A DNA stretch of 64,000 nt from Gemmatimonas aurantiaca T-27. Lineage in GTDB: Bacteria; Gemmatimonadota; Gemmatimonadetes; Gemmatimonadales; Gemmatimonadaceae. The stretch is from NCBI RefSeq assembly GCF_000010305.1, contig NC_012489.1:1116001-1180000 (forward strand), read 5' to 3'. Positions 52,264 through 59,903 of this stretch are shown here, in pieces; the first letter of the stretch is position 1; each line of letters starts with the position of its first letter. Position numbers and translations under genes: made by a program. The notes below the pieces were generated by a model. The model saw nothing but the letters and a program-made list of their open reading frames with translations, searched no databases and was not told the origin of the DNA.

Positions 52264-53304
52264 ATGAATCCCAAACAGCGCTCGGTGCGAGCCTCCTGGA
52301 CTGCGTACGTCGCTGCAGGCGCGTTGCTGTTGGCCTCGGCATGTGGTGGAGACAGCGCCGAGCCGACCACGCCCGTTGGCGTGACGGAGATGAGCGCACG
52401 CGCTGCGTCCTACATCGAAGAGTACATCGGGCTGATGCAGCGCCATGTGCACAGCACCCATCGCGTCGATTGGACGCAGGTGCGCGCCCGTGCCCGCGCT
52501 GCGGCGGCCGGTGCGCAGTCGCTCGACGACGCGCGTGTCGGCATCCAGGAGGCACTGCTGGCGATCGGTGAGTGGCACAGCTTCTATACCGGGCCCAATG
52601 GCGTCACATTCAGCGTGCCTAGTGTGCCGTGTGGGGCTGCGTCGTCCTGGCTACCACTGCAGCCGCCCAGCGATGTGGGCTACGTGCGGATTCGCGAGTT
52701 TTCTGGTGGTGTTGTCGAATCGATCGCATATGCGGACTCGGTGCATCGGATGATCGCGCGTGCCGACAAGCCTGACCTGAGTGGCTGGGTTGTGGATTTG
52801 CGTGGGAACCGAGGCGGGAACATGTATCCCATGTTTGTCGGTATCGGTGCGCTCATGGGGCCCGGTCGCTATATCGATTTCATCGATGCCGATGGTGGGC
52901 GCATTCCCGTCAGCTATCGGAACGGTGGAGTCTTCTACGGCGCGGAGGAATTGGTTCGCATTGAGCGACCATACCATGTCCGCGATCACAACATCCCGAT
53001 TGCGGTGATTGTCGATGGTCTCGTGGCGAGCTCTGGCGAAGCTACCGCATTGGCGTTCCGCGGCAGGCCGCGCACGCGCCTCTTCGGGACACCGACGTGT
53101 GGCATGGCCTCGGGGAACATCACCCTGTTCATGTCCGACGGCGCGCGGGTCGTGATCACTCGCTCACTCATTCATGACCGGATGAGCACGGGCGACGGCG
53201 GTCCGATCCAGCCGGATGTCCGGGCAGAAACGGGTGATGAGGCGATCGCGCAAGCGGTGTGGTGGCTGCGCTCACAGCACTCGGCGACTGAACGCGAGGA
53301 CTAG
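52264..53304 (+). CDS. S41-family C-terminal processing peptidase-like lipoprotein
   Basis: 346 residues from the ATG at 52264 (an upstream frame to 52108 lacks a signal). The lipobox is ASAC. The tail-specific protease domain shows GYVRIREFSGG, WVVDLRGNRGGNMYPM, IPIAVIVDGLVASSGEATALAFRG and GTPTCGMASGNITLFM. The catalytic Ser is in ASSGEA; a canonical Lys follows differently from CtpA, so activity should be checked. There is no PDZ domain. The stop shares CTAG with the convergent gene's stop. Confidence 0.82.
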   Translation: MNPKQRSVRASWTAYVAAGALLLASACGGDSAEPTTPVGVTEMSARAASYIEEYIGLMQRHVHSTHRVDWTQVRARARAAAAGAQSLDDARVGIQEALLAIGEWHSFYTGPNGVTFSVPSVPCGAASSWLPLQPPSDVGYVRIREFSGGVVESIAYADSVHRMIARADKPDLSGWVVDLRGNRGGNMYPMFVGIGALMGPGRYIDFIDADGGRIPVSYRNGGVFYGAEELVRIERPYHVRDHNIPIAVIVDGLVASSGEATALAFRGRPRTRLFGTPTCGMASGNITLFMSDGARVVITRSLIHDRMSTGDGGPIQPDVRAETGDEAIAQAVWWLRSQHSATERED

Positions 53305-54716
53305 CGTGTCTGCAGCGCCCGCCGGGTACAACGGGCAATGCGTGGTGTGCGCGTCACCCAGGCCACGACATCGGCGACCGCACTCCACGCCTTGTCTGTG
53401 GTGGTCACCGCAGCGGGACCGGCCGGCGTGGTGACGAGTGGAGTGGCGGGCCCCTGTGTGAGCGAAGCGTCGATGGCGTCGAAGAACACATGGTCGGCCG
53501 GAGTCTGTGTCAGTGTCTGACGGGCGGCATGCACGGTGGCGCGCATATCGGCATTGGCGCCAAAGAAAGAGGTCCGGACTTCGTCGCAGGTCGTGAGCAC
53601 CAGCGATTGCAACGCCTGCAACCGCAGCACCCGAGGGAGAGTGGAGTCCGACACGGCATCGGTGAGCTCGCGTCGGAGCTGCCGGGTTGGGGTCTCCGCC
53701 GACTGATTCATCATGCTCTCGATAAACGCCATCCGCGGGCGAGCCAGCGATGTGCGATTCATCGAGGCGGCCGGTGAGTCGGGCGCACGCAATTGTTGCA
53801 AGCCGTCGCGTGCCATATCCACCAGCGTGGCACCAGCGAGGGCATCCATCGCGCCTGTGCCCACGTCGATGATGGCAAACCCCACCATGAGCGTGCGCCG
53901 CAACGTGCGTTCCGCCGCAAGAGAGTCGTGCATGGCCAGCGACCACGCCGCGCGATAGATCGACGCAATCGCCAACTGGCGCGCGTCGCCAAAGGCGACC
54001 AGCGGTGGAAGCGGCACGCGTGCACTGTCACCCGATGGTACAACGGGCTGCATCAGGCCGATGGCGGGCGACAGATGTGCCAGTTGCTCGAAGTCGTTCC
54101 ACAGCGGCGCCTGCGCCATGGCGCCCAGGTATGAAAGTTCGGCGTTGGTGAACCCTTCGCGTGCGCGCGCCACGATCATCGAAGGATTTGGACCTCGATA
54201 TTGCGCCGAACGCATGCCCGAGAACATGCCCGCGTCCGGTGCCAGCGCATTCCACGGGCGCGCGCCGGGATTGATACCGCGACGACGGCTCGGCAGAATG
54301 GGCTGCGCCGCGCCCAACTGCTGCAAGGCGTTCGTCAGCGTCTGGCGCGAAGTACCGGCGGCCGGCGGCATGCCAGTGGACGCCGATGGTGGCCCGTCGA
54401 TGTCGAGCGGGGGCGTGTCAGCGCCCAGACTGCGGAGGGAGTCGAGCGCTGCCAACCGCGCGCCGATGCGGTCGAGATCGAAGGTGCGTGTGGGACGGGA
54501 GGTGCCGATGGCGACCACCGGCACGAGCACCATGAGTACCACCACGACCGCCACGGCCTGGATGGCCCACACCCGTGCTGCCGCCAAACGCGTGGGGCGG
54601 CGTTCAGCGGTGGGCGCGTCATTTTCGGGGGCCGCGTGCATCGGGGGCATGCTGCAATCTGTGCAGATGTACCGGGCACCGTCATGGTCGTGCGGACAGC
54701 GAAATGGCGATGTCAC
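53301..54716 (-). CDS. Zinc-ribbon membrane protein of unknown function
   Basis: About 471 residues from the GTG at 54716; TTG at 54719 adds one codon. The N-terminus has CPHDHDG ... YICTDC, a short zinc-ribbon-like pair (C-x13-C-x2-C). A membrane helix lies at about 50-72 (VWAIQAVAVVVVLMVLVPVVA). The long extracytoplasmic part is helical and Ala/Leu-rich (LYRAAWSLAMHDSLAAERTL-like). Its stop TAG and the S41 stop TAG share the palindrome CTAG. No known domain. A zinc ribbon before a single helix suggests a membrane-tethered assembly factor. Confidence 0.7.
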   Translation of the reverse strand: MTSPFRCPHDHDGARYICTDCSMPPMHAAPENDAPTAERRPTRLAAARVWAIQAVAVVVVLMVLVPVVAIGTSRPTRTFDLDRIGARLAALDSLRSLGADTPPLDIDGPPSASTGMPPAAGTSRQTLTNALQQLGAAQPILPSRRRGINPGARPWNALAPDAGMFSGMRSAQYRGPNPSMIVARAREGFTNAELSYLGAMAQAPLWNDFEQLAHLSPAIGLMQPVVPSGDSARVPLPPLVAFGDARQLAIASIYRAAWSLAMHDSLAAERTLRRTLMVGFAIIDVGTGAMDALAGATLVDMARDGLQQLRAPDSPAASMNRTSLARPRMAFIESMMNQSAETPTRQLRRELTDAVSDSTLPRVLRLQALQSLVLTTCDEVRTSFFGANADMRATVHAARQTLTQTPADHVFFDAIDASLTQGPATPLVTTPAGPAAVTTTDKAWSAVADVVAWVTRTPRIARCTRRALQTR

Positions 54717-54872
54717 CAACGCCGCACGCCCCGGCAGCGTTGGTACGCGCCTGGGGCGTGATCGGGTGTGGCTGTATGACTGCAGCGTGCGGGAGACAGT
54801 CCGGACGCAATCGAGAGGAAGTGCGGCCCGCCGAGCCTATTGCCCGGCGATGGCCGCGCGGGGAACGGAGGA

Positions 54873-55721
54873 TCAGCGCAGCGTGACGCCGACGGCGATG
54901 GGCACCCAGCGAATCGCATTGCGGTTCCCGATGCCCTGATCGCGGTCGAGATAGTCCTTCGTGTTGCCGAAGACGTTCACGAATCGCGATTCGACAAACA
55001 GTGCCGCGCCGCCGATGCCGAACTCCATGCCGCCACCGAGCTGCGCACCAAAGGCGTTCTGACGGATGCGGTTGGCATTGTTGAATTCCACCACGGGTGT
55101 TTCGCCGTCGCCGATGGCTTGATCAATCGGAGAGTTCGTTCCGAACGAGCGGAACTGATACATGCCTGCGCCACCCACGCCATAGATGCCGAACGCACCA
55201 AGCTGTCCACGCGCGGTCATGTTGAGTGTCGCGGAATAGATCTGCGGGCGATTGGCTGGAATCGCGAGCCCTTGGCCCGAGGCGTTACGCGCCACGACCC
55301 TGCGATCGCTGCCGAGGCGATTGTATCCCAGATCGAGACGCACACCCAGGAGCTGATTCGGTCGATGGAAACCGATTGGTACCTGCACATTGAAACCCGG
55401 CTCGTAGCCCCGGTCCTTCAATTCCAGCGAAGGCAGGGACGTACCGCCGCCGAGCGACAGATAGAAGCCGCTGTTGCGAAAGAGCGCAGTGCTGGGCCGT
55501 GGTGGCTGGACCGACGTAATGCTGTCCTTCGTATCGATGGTGCGGGTGGGGGCCGCAACAACGTTGATGGTTGCTGACTGATTGGGCAGTGCCACCGGTG
55601 CGGCGCTTTGCGCCCACAGCGCGACCGGGGTACCGATGGAGCAGGCGACCGCCGCGCAGGTGCACGCAGTGGAGAGACCGCGGCGCGCGCGCGAGATCAA
55701 GAAAGAAATTGAATACGTCAT
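54873..55721 (-). CDS. Outer-membrane beta-barrel (porin-like) protein
   Basis: 282 residues. A signal peptide ends near ALWAQ. The mature part has an N-terminal linker of about 60 residues, then about eight predicted strands: FYLSLGGGTSLPSLEL, GVRLDLGYNRLG, SATLNMTARGQLGAFGIYGVGGAGMYQF, FGAQLGGGMEFGIGGAALFVESRF and the terminal WVPIAVGVTLR. This matches OmpW/OprB-like small barrels (Pfam OMP_b-brl-type). The ligand is unknown. A 295-base spacer separates it from the next gene upstream. Confidence 0.82.
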   Translation of the reverse strand: MTYSISFLISRARRGLSTACTCAAVACSIGTPVALWAQSAAPVALPNQSATINVVAAPTRTIDTKDSITSVQPPRPSTALFRNSGFYLSLGGGTSLPSLELKDRGYEPGFNVQVPIGFHRPNQLLGVRLDLGYNRLGSDRRVVARNASGQGLAIPANRPQIYSATLNMTARGQLGAFGIYGVGGAGMYQFRSFGTNSPIDQAIGDGETPVVEFNNANRIRQNAFGAQLGGGMEFGIGGAALFVESRFVNVFGNTKDYLDRDQGIGNRNAIRWVPIAVGVTLR

Positions 55722-56016
55722 GTTCGCCTCCGTGGGAATCGTTGCGGTTCCGTGCTGCGATCAGGATAGGGGTCTCCTGTCCCGTTCGCGCGTTCCCACA
55801 CGAGTGATCTTTGCCACACCCTTTGGCAGGGGCGGGACCTGCCCAAAAGGGGGAGACAAAGACTCCGCTGGCGGCTACTGGTTGGCGTAGCAGGCAACTC
55901 CTATTCTGCCTCTGTGTCTGATGGTGATCTCACGGAGCGCCACGCGGCTGCATCGCGGGACACTGTCACCAACTCACCGACCGACGGTACCGGTCGTCTA
56001 CATACAGGAGGCTTCC
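55722..56016. other. Divergent promoter region of the barrel and small membrane genes
   Basis: About 295 bases without a gene. It should contain the minus-strand promoter of the barrel gene and the plus-strand promoter of the small membrane protein. The ribosome site AGGAGG is at 56006-56011. The string ttggcgtagc occurs here and tctggcgtagc occurs upstream of csbD, but no clear promoter consensus emerged. Confidence 0.35.
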
Positions 56017-56169
56017 ATGTTGACCACACTGGCCATTGTCCTGCTCGTGCTCTGGGCACTCGGTATGGTGTCCGCCTACACCATCGGCGGTTTCATCCAC
56101 ATTCTGCTGGTGATTGCCATCATCATGGTGCTGGTGCGTGTCATCCAGGGTCGTAGGCCGATCCCTTGA
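56017..56169 (+). CDS. lmo0937-family small membrane protein
   Basis: 50 residues from the ATG at 56017 after AGGAGG (56006-56011). Two hydrophobic segments form almost the whole protein: LTTLAIVLLVLWALGMVSAYTI and a FIHILLVIAIIMVLVRVI helix, with a basic end RRPIP. This is the lmo0937 family, associated with general stress regulons in several phyla. The strong terminator after it makes it monocistronic. Confidence 0.9.
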   Translation: MLTTLAIVLLVLWALGMVSAYTIGGFIHILLVIAIIMVLVRVIQGRRPIP

Positions 56170-56191
56170 CGATGACCGCAGGACAGCAAGT

Positions 56192-56230
56192 GGGGCCGCA
56201 TACACCAGGTATGCGGCCCCGCTTGTTTTT
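56192..56230 (+). terminator. Rho-independent terminator of the small membrane gene
   Basis: A perfect 12-bp stem (ggggccgcatac / gtatgcggcccc) with a 5-nt loop (accag), then gcttgttttt. A clear terminator 22 bases after the stop. Confidence 0.93.
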
Positions 56231-56277
56231 GTAGAACCTTCAGTGCCAAACGCGGAGGTGATATCCGTCGCCTGCGG

Positions 56278-56670
56278 TCAGCGAGGGCGCACCGCGTCCA
56301 GCAAGCTGCTCAACCGGGTCATATCCAGCGGCTTGACGACATGTGCATCAAACCCCTCGGAGAGGGCGCGCTCCCGATCCCGTTCAGCGCCCCAGCCCGT
56401 CATGGCAATCAGCATGGCCTTGCGGGGAACATGCCTGGCGCGGACGATACGGGCGAGTTCGTACCCGGACATCCCGAGCAACGAGACATCGACAAACGCA
56501 ATGTGGATAGGAGCGTCGACTGGTTGCTCTTCCGTCAGAAACGGAAGGGCCTCTTCTGCCGATGACAAGGCCATTGCATGGCACCCCATCAGTTCGAGTA
56601 CCATTACCATGCTATCGCGTACATCCTGATTGTCATCGATGACCAGTGCACGGATTTCAGTAGGCGGCAT
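56278..56670 (-). CDS. Stand-alone receiver-domain response regulator
   Basis: 130 residues from the ATG at 56670 (a longer frame to 56745 is unnecessary). The receiver shows VIDDNQD, FVDVSLLGMSG with the phospho-Asp, IAMTGWG and VVKPLD. There is no output domain, so it relays phosphate or binds a partner (CheY-like). The ALTGWG...SGFDHHLVKP stretch in the hybrid kinase's receiver (59863-62880) closely resembles its AMTGWG...SEGFDAHVVKP, suggesting common origin and possible shared partners. Confidence 0.88.
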   Translation of the reverse strand: MPPTEIRALVIDDNQDVRDSMVMVLELMGCHAMALSSAEEALPFLTEEQPVDAPIHIAFVDVSLLGMSGYELARIVRARHVPRKAMLIAMTGWGAERDRERALSEGFDAHVVKPLDMTRLSSLLDAVRPR

Positions 56671-56875
56671 GCGTGTGTTGTGAGGGAAGCCGGCGATCAC
56701 ATGATCGGGCCCGGCATGCAAACACGAGCCGTGCATCGGTTGCACGGCAAGTGCGTTTCAACGTGGCGCACCGGGCGCTGGCAATCCGCACGACCGATCC
56801 GCATCTTCTACCGCTACGGTCCGGAATAGTGCTCCGGAATATGTGTGCGCAGTCACGTGGAGGCACGGGCGGACG

Positions 56876-57517
56876 ATGGGTGGTGCGACGGATGATGTGA
56901 CGACGTTATTGCACGAATTGCGCAACCGCCTGATGCCCATGCAGTTGCGAGTCGATGCCGGCCGTCACCTGGCGGCTGGTACAGCACTCGAGCCCCTGAT
57001 GGTCTCGCTGCAGGCCTCGATGCAGGACCTCGCGCAGTGGGTAGATGCCAAGCAGCGTGTGAACCCCGTCGGAGAAGGGGCCGAGCAACGTACCGGGATG
57101 CAGAAGGGGCACATCCTCATGCCGGTCACGCCCCTGCATGTGCTGCTGGTGGATGACAACGACATGCTGGCGAGTGCGTTGTGCGATTTTGCATCGGGCG
57201 ACCCGCGTTTTGCGTCGATGCGGCAGGTACGCTGTGCGGCGGACGCGTGGGAGTATCTGTCGTCGTATGCGCCGGATGTCGTCGTGCTCGACGTGCACTT
57301 GCCGGATGCCGATGGCATCGCCCTGTGTGTGGCTCTGCGCGAACGCTACCCTACCGTGCCCGTGGCCATCCTCTCCGGGACGTTCGACGCCATTCTGGTC
57401 GACGAGTCCCGTGTCGCGGGGGCGGCCGGATTCATTGCCAAAGGCAGTGATCCCCACGCCACGCTGGAAGCGTTCGTGGCCGTGTCCCGAGGGGGATGGA
57501 CGACACTACTCCCCTGA
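56876..57517 (+). CDS. H-box + receiver fusion protein without kinase ATPase
   Basis: 213 residues from the ATG at 56876; an ATG at 56843 would add 11. The N-terminal 60 residues contain LLHELRNRLMPMQLRVDA, an HisKA-like H-box (HELRN). The C-terminal receiver has LLVDDNDML, VVLDVHLPDADG, AILSGTFDA and FIAKGSDP. No ATP-binding lid or N/G boxes are present. It is probably a phosphotransfer intermediate: the His would take phosphate from another kinase and the Asp could pass it on. It lies between the stand-alone receiver and the hybrid kinase locus. Confidence 0.78.
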   Translation: MGGATDDVTTLLHELRNRLMPMQLRVDAGRHLAAGTALEPLMVSLQASMQDLAQWVDAKQRVNPVGEGAEQRTGMQKGHILMPVTPLHVLLVDDNDMLASALCDFASGDPRFASMRQVRCAADAWEYLSSYAPDVVVLDVHLPDADGIALCVALRERYPTVPVAILSGTFDAILVDESRVAGAAGFIAKGSDPHATLEAFVAVSRGGWTTLLP

Positions 57518-57598
57518 CGGCACCGTGCAGGCACCGGCAGGGGAGTTGGTCCAAGCGCTATGACGCCGCTGTGACGCGTGGGAACTGCGGCTGACGCC

Positions 57599-58348
57599 TC
57601 AGTTCATCGGCGCATCGGCAAACCAGAAGAGATCCACCTTACCCTGCCGGTTACGCGACAGGACCAGCGTGTAGGCCTTGCCCGCTTCGAAGTTCATCTT
57701 GGGCGTGGACAGCAGCGATTCGTTGCGGTTGTCGGCACGCACTTCCAGCACGCCCGACCACGGGTCGATCATCTTGTAGGCGTGCTCTTCACCGTAGTCG
57801 AGGCCTTCCACCAGACGGTCGCCATTGCGCGGTTGCACGATCACCTCACGCACGCCCGGCGCGGCGTGGACGAAGCGGATAGCAGCCTTGCCTGGCTCCT
57901 GCACCAACTGGTCGCGCACGACGAGCGTCTCGAACTTCGTGCCATCCTGATTCTTGAGCACGATGAGACTGTAGCGGTCACCGTTGGTCAGCAGCTCGCG
58001 ATTGGTGTTGAGCGGCACAAAGGTTCCGCCCACGGTATCGCCCACCTGGAACGAGGCCCAGGTCTGATCGATGGGTTGATAGGCACTGGCCGCCTGGAAC
58101 TTCACGGACGGCAACACGTGCATCTCGTCGGCGCGGATCATGAGTTCACGCGACATCGGCACGGCATTCACGACACGCACGAGGGCGACACCACGCTCGT
58201 CGGCGCTGTCGGCCGACATGGTGTTGGCCAGCGTTCCGTCTTCCGAACGGGTCTCAACGGCACGATCGTCGCCGGCTTCACGGCTGCAAGCCTGCGTGGC
58301 AATGACCGCAGCAGCGACGAGGATCAGGGAGCGCGTATGATTCAACAT
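57599..58348 (-). CDS. DUF4397 lipoprotein
   Basis: 249 residues from the ATG at 58348 (a frame to 58465 has no signal). The lipobox is TQAC. The mature sequence has two DUF4397-like beta-propeller or beta-sandwich repeats: RVVNAVPMSRELMIRADEM and AAIRFVHAAPGVREVIVQPRNGDRL, then YKMIDPWSGVLEVRADN. Such domains are carried on surface lipoproteins. No enzyme motif. The strand is opposite to the H-box+receiver gene. Confidence 0.78.
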   Translation of the reverse strand: MLNHTRSLILVAAAVIATQACSREAGDDRAVETRSEDGTLANTMSADSADERGVALVRVVNAVPMSRELMIRADEMHVLPSVKFQAASAYQPIDQTWASFQVGDTVGGTFVPLNTNRELLTNGDRYSLIVLKNQDGTKFETLVVRDQLVQEPGKAAIRFVHAAPGVREVIVQPRNGDRLVEGLDYGEEHAYKMIDPWSGVLEVRADNRNESLLSTPKMNFEAGKAYTLVLSRNRQGKVDLFWFADAPMN

Positions 58349-58529
58349 GGCGGGATCTCCATAGAGGCGGGAGTTGCTCGAGGGACTGCACCGGTCCGTC
58401 GCATCGCTGTGGACGCACCGCGCAGTTCGCACTGCAGTATCCTCACTTGCCATGGCCGCAACCATTGTACGCCTGACACATCTTTCACTGCCTCCTGAGG
58501 GCAGCGAGGCATGGCTCAGAGGTCAGTGT

Positions 58530-58555
58530 GCGCCTACCTCCTGAGAGATAGGCGC
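58530..58555 (-). terminator. Candidate hairpin downstream of the NarL-type regulator
   Basis: A 7-bp stem (gcgccta / taggcgc) with a 12-nt loop, 26 bases past the minus-strand stop. No T-run follows. The sequence cctcctgag in its loop is repeated just upstream near 58487-58495. Confidence 0.4.
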
Positions 58556-58580
58556 CCGGGTTTGCCCGACAGAGTGGATC

Positions 58581-59210
58581 CTACAATTCCCGAATCAGCC
58601 CGCGTTTGATACCGATGGTGACGGCCTGCGTGCGATCGCGCGCGCCAAGCTTCTGCAGGATCGCCTTGATGTGGGCTTTCACGGTGCCTTCGCTGATATA
58701 GAGCGTATTGGCAATCTCGATGTTGGAGCGACCTTCGGCCAGGCTCCGCAACACCTCGAGCTGGCGGGCCGTGAGCGCGTCGCTGGCGACATGTTCCGCC
58801 AGCTTGGCCGCGATGCTGGGATCGATCGCCTTGCGGCCGGCGTACACCGCGTGCACGGTGTCGATCAGTTGCGCCGGCTCGACATCTTTGAGAAGATAGC
58901 TGGACGCGCCGGCGCGCAGCCCGCGGAACACTTCTTCGTCGGTGTCGTACGTGGTCAACAGGATCACGCGGGCCGCCGGGAATTCGGCGCGGATGGTGCT
59001 CGTCACTTCCGTGCCATCCATCGGCACCATGCGCAGGTCGCAGATGACCACGTCGGGAAGCAGATTGCGATACAGGTCGATGGCGGTCGCCCCGTCACCG
59101 GCCTGACCGATCACCTGCATCCCGTCCACGCCATTGAGCAGCGCGGCCAGCCCCTCGCGCAGGATGGCGTGATCGTCTACCAGCAGGATGCGAATCGTCA
59201 TTGCCGACAT
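58581..59210 (-). CDS. NarL/LuxR-family response regulator
   Basis: 209 residues from the ATG at 59210 (59201 is a second ATG in frame). The receiver shows ILLVDDHAILREGLAAL, VVICDLRMVP with phospho-Asp, LLTTYD and YLLKDV. The C-terminal HTH is LTARQLEVLRSLAEGRSNIEIANTLYIS. It activates or represses genes when phosphorylated. It is divergent from the H-box protein gene, only 18 bases apart, so they share one promoter region. Confidence 0.93.
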   Translation of the reverse strand: MSAMTIRILLVDDHAILREGLAALLNGVDGMQVIGQAGDGATAIDLYRNLLPDVVICDLRMVPMDGTEVTSTIRAEFPAARVILLTTYDTDEEVFRGLRAGASSYLLKDVEPAQLIDTVHAVYAGRKAIDPSIAAKLAEHVASDALTARQLEVLRSLAEGRSNIEIANTLYISEGTVKAHIKAILQKLGARDRTQAVTIGIKRGLIREL

Positions 59211-59228
59211 CAGGCGAGTTCTCCGGAG

Positions 59229-59903
59229 ATGGGGATGCCGTTGGATAACACAGAAACTGCACAATTGCAGCGGGACATCGTCAGTGTTGTCACGCACGAT
59301 CTGGGAAGTATCGCCGGAGCGCTCGCTCTTCGCGCGGAAATTCCCGGATCGACCGAAGCCGTGGCCCAGGAGCGCCAGCGCGCCGTGCTCAAGTCACTCG
59401 CCGATCAGGTACGCGCGGCGATGCGCATGCTCGAAGTCATTCGGGGCGGGGAGGGGCGATCCGGACTGGGCGCTGCGCGGACGGCGCCCGAAGGGTGGTG
59501 GCTGGAGCAACTGCGGCGTTTGTGCCATGCGACCCTGCCGCGCGGTGCCTCGGTGCAGTGTACCGCCAGTGACGCGATCGCGCCGCTCAGCGAACGGGAT
59601 GTTGCCGGACTGACCATGCTGATGCTGGCGGCACTTCGTCACCTGCAGCCGGAGCGCCTGACGGGCGCGCTGTCGCTCGACATCGGGGTGCACGTCGCAA
59701 ACGACGATCGGGTGCCAGCGGTGCTGGTGTCGATGGCCATGCGTGGCGTTCCGCTTCGTGCGTCGCGGTCCCGTCGCACGCGGTGGCAGCGTTTCTGCGA
59801 TGCCCAGAGCGCCGAACGGGCATGGCCCGTAACCTGGTGGCACGAGTCGGCACCGGATCAGCTCAACTGGCACTGCCACCTGCGGCTTTCCGCTGCCGAC
59901 TGA
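59229..59903 (+). CDS. H-box protein with no recognisable kinase ATPase
   Basis: 224 residues from the ATG at 59229; a second ATG is at 59235. The N-terminus contains VVTHDLGSIAGALALRAEI, an H-box-like motif with His23 preceded by a VV pair. Further on I see no N box (N-x4-N) and no G boxes, so it is probably not a kinase by itself. It may transfer phosphate or bind the NarL regulator. Its end overlaps the end of the hybrid kinase by 41 bases, tail to tail. Homology to HisKA is only suggested by the motif. Confidence 0.6.
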   Translation: MGMPLDNTETAQLQRDIVSVVTHDLGSIAGALALRAEIPGSTEAVAQERQRAVLKSLADQVRAAMRMLEVIRGGEGRSGLGAARTAPEGWWLEQLRRLCHATLPRGASVQCTASDAIAPLSERDVAGLTMLMLAALRHLQPERLTGALSLDIGVHVANDDRVPAVLVSMAMRGVPLRASRSRRTRWQRFCDAQSAERAWPVTWWHESAPDQLNWHCHLRLSAAD

